The notes beneath the pieces were generated by a model that was not told the origin of the DNA, ran no database searches, and saw only the letters and a list, made by a program, of their open reading frames with translations. A stretch of DNA of 8,263 nucleotides from an uncultured Collinsella sp. (GTDB taxonomy: Bacteria; Actinomycetota; Coriobacteriia; Coriobacteriales; Coriobacteriaceae), in NCBI GenBank assembly GCA_938023905.1, contig CALJCO010000109.1, positions 1-8,263 of the forward strand, written 5' to 3'. Of the stretch, positions 5,483 to 8,263 are shown piece after piece (position 1 is the first letter of the stretch; each line of letters starts with the position of its first letter). The translations under genes were made by a program, and so were the position numbers.

Positions 5483-6961
5483 TTAGAGCATCACGCAAGC
5501 GACGGTCAGGATGACGGCGCAGACGACGGAGAGCGCGACGATGAGCTTAAGGGCAAACTTGAGCCAGGTCGTCCACTCGATCTTGGCCAGGGCAAGACCG
5601 CCCATGATGGCGCCAGAGGTCGGGGTGAACAGGTTCACGACGCCGATGGCGGCGGAGAAGATCATAACCATGACCTCGGGCGAGAAGCCGAGCTTAACAG
5701 CCAGCGGTCCCATGATGGGCATGGAGACAGTAGCCATACCGGAGGTCGAGGGAATCAGGAAGGACAGGCCGAAGTAGACCAGGAAGCTCATGGGAGCGAA
5801 GATCACGCCGGACAGGCCAGCCAGAGCATTGGCGGCAGCGTCGAGGACGTAGACGTCGAGGCCGGTGCTAGCCATGAGGACGGAGATACCACGGGCGAGA
5901 GCGATGACGAGGACAACGGACATCATGTCGGCAGCGCCGGTGATGAAGGTGTTGACGATCTGCTTCTCGGACAGGCCACCGATGATACCGATCAGGATAG
6001 CCATGAGGAAGAACCAGGTGGAAGCCTCGTCGAAGTACCACTGACCAATGGGCAGGCCGGTGATCAGGGCAGACCAGCCCTGAACGATGGCGTTACCGTC
6101 GGCGTCATAGACAGCGCCAGCATCGAAGAAGTTGGCGACGCCCTCGTTGAGGTCGGCCAGCGGGATGAAGCCGACGATCATGACGACGAAGGTGAAGGCA
6201 AAGGCGATCAGAACACCCTTCTGACGACCGGTGAGCTTGACCTCCTTGTTAACCTCGGAAGCAGCCTTGCCGTGAGCCTCTTCGGCGTCCTTGAGCTCCT
6301 GCATCGAAAGGATGGTGGAACCCTTATCAGCCTTGACCTTCTTGGCATAGCTCATGACGAAGAAGATGGACATGGCAGTGGTAACAATCCACAGGACGGC
6401 ACCGAGGCCGATGATGATGGACTGGTTGACCTCAATGCCAACACCGGTCAGAGCGTCGACGGCAGCGCCGACGGCGAACGGGTTAACCGTGGAGCCGAGG
6501 CAGCCGCAGCCAGCGCCGAGCAGGACGGTAGCGGCGCCGACCATGGGGTCGAAGCCAGCAGCCATCATGGTAGCGGCGAGCAGGGCGTAGAAGGGAACGG
6601 TCTCCTCGCACATACCATAGGTGGTACCACCGAGGGAGAAGATGAGCATCAGCACGGGAACGAGCATGATCTCATTGCCCTTAAGCTTCTGCACCAGAAC
6701 GGCAATGCCGTTGTCCAGGGCGCCAGTCTCGGTCATCATGCCGAGGAAGCCGCCGAGGATCATAACGAAGAGGCAGACGGGCAGAGCGTCAGCGAAGCCC
6801 TTAACCGGGGCGGTGCAGAAATCGCTCAGGCGGGCAGCGGTAACCTCGCCACCGGACGTACCGGAGACGATAACGGTAACAACCGCGACGATTGCCAGCA
6901 GAGCAAGAAGAATGGTGAACGATGAAGGCATACCGCGCTTTTTCTTAGCGGTCTCAGTCAT
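5483..6961 (-). CDS. arcD: YfcC/DcuC-family carrier, probable arginine/ornithine antiporter (ArcD-like)
   Basis: A 492-residue polytopic inner-membrane protein of the YfcC/C4-dicarboxylate anaerobic carrier family (PF03606 type). A short basic N-terminus (KKKR at 6-9) precedes the first membrane segment (about 15-33). Family signatures are YGMCEETVPFYAL (115-127), GSTVNPFAVGAA (156-167), and near the C-terminus FLIPSTSGMATVSMP and LFTPTSGAIMGG. A hydrophilic, charged cytosolic loop rich in Lys/Glu lies near the middle. Streptococcal ArcD proteins belong to this family, and the gene follows arcA-arcB, so exchange of arginine for ornithine is likely; another amino acid or peptide substrate is possible. 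The ATG at 6961 was chosen because the G-rich ribosome site (AAGGGGGG) lies 9 bases upstream. The two earlier ATGs (6988 and 6970) lie before or directly on that site. Confidence 0.8.
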   Translation of the reverse strand: MTETAKKKRGMPSSFTILLALLAIVAVVTVIVSGTSGGEVTAARLSDFCTAPVKGFADALPVCLFVMILGGFLGMMTETGALDNGIAVLVQKLKGNEIMLVPVLMLIFSLGGTTYGMCEETVPFYALLAATMMAAGFDPMVGAATVLLGAGCGCLGSTVNPFAVGAAVDALTGVGIEVNQSIIIGLGAVLWIVTTAMSIFFVMSYAKKVKADKGSTILSMQELKDAEEAHGKAASEVNKEVKLTGRQKGVLIAFAFTFVVMIVGFIPLADLNEGVANFFDAGAVYDADGNAIVQGWSALITGLPIGQWYFDEASTWFFLMAILIGIIGGLSEKQIVNTFITGAADMMSVVLVIALARGISVLMASTGLDVYVLDAAANALAGLSGVIFAPMSFLVYFGLSFLIPSTSGMATVSMPIMGPLAVKLGFSPEVMVMIFSAAIGVVNLFTPTSGAIMGGLALAKIEWTTWLKFALKLIVALSVVCAVILTVACVML

Positions 6962-7055
6962 AGTTCTCATCCCCCCTTCATAAATCATTTACTGATCTCA
7001 CCCGAAGCGGCTCTTCCGTGCCGTGCATGTCGCTCGGTGCGAGATTTTTACCAGA

Positions 7056-7093
7056 CAAAAGCGCTCGGGGTGCGCAGCAATGCACCCCGAGCG
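7056..7093 (-). terminator. Terminator-like hairpin after arcB
   Basis: On the minus strand a perfect 12-bp stem (7082-7093 against 7062-7073, 8-base loop) is followed by CTTTTG. It begins 15 bases after the arcB stop. The T-run is short, so partial termination with read-through into the carrier gene is plausible. Confidence 0.65.
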
Positions 7094-7108
7094 AGATGCT
7101 AGATGCTC

Positions 7109-8104
7109 TTACTTGAGCGTAGCGTACATGACAGCCTTGATGGTGTGCATGCGGTTCTCGGCCTCGTCGAAGACCTTGGAAGCGGGGCTCTCGAAGACCT
7201 CGTCGGTGACCTCCTGCTCGGTGATGCCGAACTGCTCGCACTTCTCTGCGCCAATCGTGGTGTTGGTGTCGTGGAAGCTGGGCAGGCAGTGCAGGAAGAT
7301 GGCACCCGGGTTGGCCATAGCCATGACCTCAGAGGTAACACGATACGGGGTGAGCTGAGCGATGCGCTCGGCCCAGACCTCGTCGGGCTCGCCCATGGAG
7401 ACCCACACGTCGGTGTAGATGACGTCGGCACCGGTGACGCCGTCCTTGACGTCGGTGGTCAGCTTGATGGTGCAGCCGTTGGCCTCGGCGATGGGCTTGC
7501 AGGCCTCGATGACGTCGTCAGCGGGCATGCACTCCTCGGGGCCGCAGGCCACGAAGTTCATGCCGAGCTTGGAGCAGACGACCATGAGGGAGCGAGCAAC
7601 GTTGTTCTTGCAGTCGCCCATGAAGACGAGAGTCTTGCCCTTGATGTCGTAGTTGAAGTTCTCCTGGACGGTCAGGATGTCGGCGAGCATCTGGGTGGGA
7701 TGCCACTCAGTGGTCAGGCCGTTCCACACGGGCACGCCGGACTTAGCAGCGAGCTCCTCGACGTCGTCCTGGGCAAAGCCGCGGAACTCGATGCCGTCAT
7801 ACATGCGGCCGAGAACGCGGGCGGTGTCCTCGATGGACTCCTTCTTGCCCATCTGCGACGAACCCGGATCGAGGTAGGTGACGCCCATGCCCAGATCCAT
7901 GCCGCCGACCTCGAAGGCGCAGCGGGTACGAGTGGAGGTCTTCTGGAAGAGCAGAACGATGTTCTTGCCCTCGAGATAGCGGTGCGGAACACCAGCGCGC
8001 TTCATGTCCTTGAAGTTCTTGGAGAGCTTGAGCAGGTACTCGATCTCCTCGGTGGTGAGGTCGAGAAGCTTGAGGAAGCTACGGCCGGAGAGGTTAACAC
8101 CCAT
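7109..8104 (-). CDS. arcB: Ornithine carbamoyltransferase, catabolic
   Basis: A 331-residue ornithine carbamoyltransferase, full length. In the arginine deiminase pathway it runs in the phosphorolytic direction, turning citrulline and phosphate into ornithine and carbamoyl phosphate in the cytosol. Carbamoyl-phosphate-binding residues are visible in STRTR (57-61) and HPTQ (135-138). The ornithine-binding SMGE motif is present in the C-terminal domain, and HCLP is at 272-275 with the conserved Cys273. The ATG at 8104 has AAAGGA 8 bases upstream. It lies 105 bases after arcA and is followed by a terminator-like hairpin, then by the carrier gene. The catabolic assignment comes from the neighbours; the sequence motifs alone do not separate it from anabolic ArgF. 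Strong preference for G/C-ending codons such as GTC, AAG and CTC suits a highly expressed gene. Confidence 0.96.
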   Translation of the reverse strand: MGVNLSGRSFLKLLDLTTEEIEYLLKLSKNFKDMKRAGVPHRYLEGKNIVLLFQKTSTRTRCAFEVGGMDLGMGVTYLDPGSSQMGKKESIEDTARVLGRMYDGIEFRGFAQDDVEELAAKSGVPVWNGLTTEWHPTQMLADILTVQENFNYDIKGKTLVFMGDCKNNVARSLMVVCSKLGMNFVACGPEECMPADDVIEACKPIAEANGCTIKLTTDVKDGVTGADVIYTDVWVSMGEPDEVWAERIAQLTPYRVTSEVMAMANPGAIFLHCLPSFHDTNTTIGAEKCEQFGITEQEVTDEVFESPASKVFDEAENRMHTIKAVMYATLK

Positions 8105-8149
8105 GGTTCGATTCCTTTCGAAGAAATGAATTACGTAAGTATTAGTGTT

Positions 8150-8197
8150 GCCCGTTTAACGGGCGAAGCCGGTGCGGTTGTAGGGGGACCGCACCGG
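8150..8197 (-). other. Two hairpins in the arcA-arcB intergenic region
   Basis: CCGGTGCGGT (8169-8178) pairs perfectly with ACCGCACCGG (8188-8197) around a 9-base loop, and GCCCG (8150-8154) pairs with CGGGC (8160-8164). On the minus strand the larger stem comes first, 12 bases after the arcA stop. Neither is followed by a T-run, so they look like mRNA-processing or stabilising hairpins and not terminators. This would allow unequal levels of arcA and arcB message, which is inference. Confidence 0.5.
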
Positions 8198-8209
8198 AAA
8201 CGGAAAGAC

Positions 8210-8263
8210 TTAGAGGTCCTCGCGCCAGAAGGGCATGCTCATGCAGCGCGGGCCGCCGCGGCC
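8210..8263 (-). CDS. arcA: Arginine deiminase, C-terminal fragment (cut by window edge)
   Basis: Only the last 17 codons are in the window, reading GRGGPRCMSMPFWREDL followed by TAA. Arginine deiminases end with a Gly-rich loop and the catalytic cysteine in a GGxxC context, which is exactly what is seen here (the Cys in GGPRCMSMP). The enzyme hydrolyses arginine to citrulline and ammonia, feeding the arcB product downstream. The rest of the gene lies beyond base 8263. The identification relies on a short tail but is strongly supported by the arcB neighbour. Confidence 0.85.
   Translation of the reverse strand, partial: GRGGPRCMSMPFWREDL

Noticed and set aside
6272..6925. 217-codon open frame on the plus strand
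   Set aside because: It is antisense to the membrane carrier; the hydrophilic Gly/Asp/His-rich translation is the typical mirror of a membrane protein.

Overview
The window looks like chromosomal DNA from a high-GC, anaerobic, gut-type actinobacterium of the class Coriobacteriia; a Collinsella-like genome is my best guess. This rests on the GC-rich actinobacterial character of the proteins and on an arginine deiminase gene set paired with a YfcC/DcuC-type carrier. No database search was possible, so genus is inference. All seven genes I accept (six complete, one partial) lie on the minus strand and are read from right to left. The long plus-strand reading frames are shadows of these genes.

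Right part, 5483-8263: an arginine deiminase (ADI) pathway segment. It holds the C-terminal end of arcA (arginine deiminase, with its catalytic Cys region), a complete arcB (catabolic ornithine carbamoyltransferase) and a complete YfcC/DcuC-family membrane carrier that probably serves as the arginine/ornithine exchanger (arcD-like). Together these import arginine, convert it to citrulline and then to ornithine plus carbamoyl phosphate, and export ornithine. Carbamate kinase (arcC), which would harvest the ATP, is not in the window. Hairpins lie between arcA and arcB, and a terminator-like hairpin lies between arcB and the carrier gene.

Middle, 4950-5482: a 533-base stretch with no credible gene, but with an unusual density of inverted repeats. 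It contains a 21-bp hairpin element with a six-T run, a 94-base branched palindromic element, and at least five further hairpins running back to the carrier stop codon. This is the least explained part of the window. A possibly related palindromic element sits at the extreme left end (1-57).

Left-centre, 2873-4949: a conserved DUF1846 (UPF0371) protein of unknown function with its own -10 box and a good Rho-independent terminator, followed by a small winged-helix regulator (112 aa) with a very strong ribosome binding site and its own terminator.

Left, 89-2694: pyrG (CTP synthase) followed at once by a XerD-type tyrosine recombinase, whose GTG start lies 2 bases after the pyrG stop, so the two are probably cotranscribed and translationally coupled. 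The pyrG leader carries a perfect consensus DnaA box overlapping two mutually exclusive hairpins.

Overall the coding content is ordinary core and fermentative metabolism. The interest lies in the non-coding structure, not in a new protein system.
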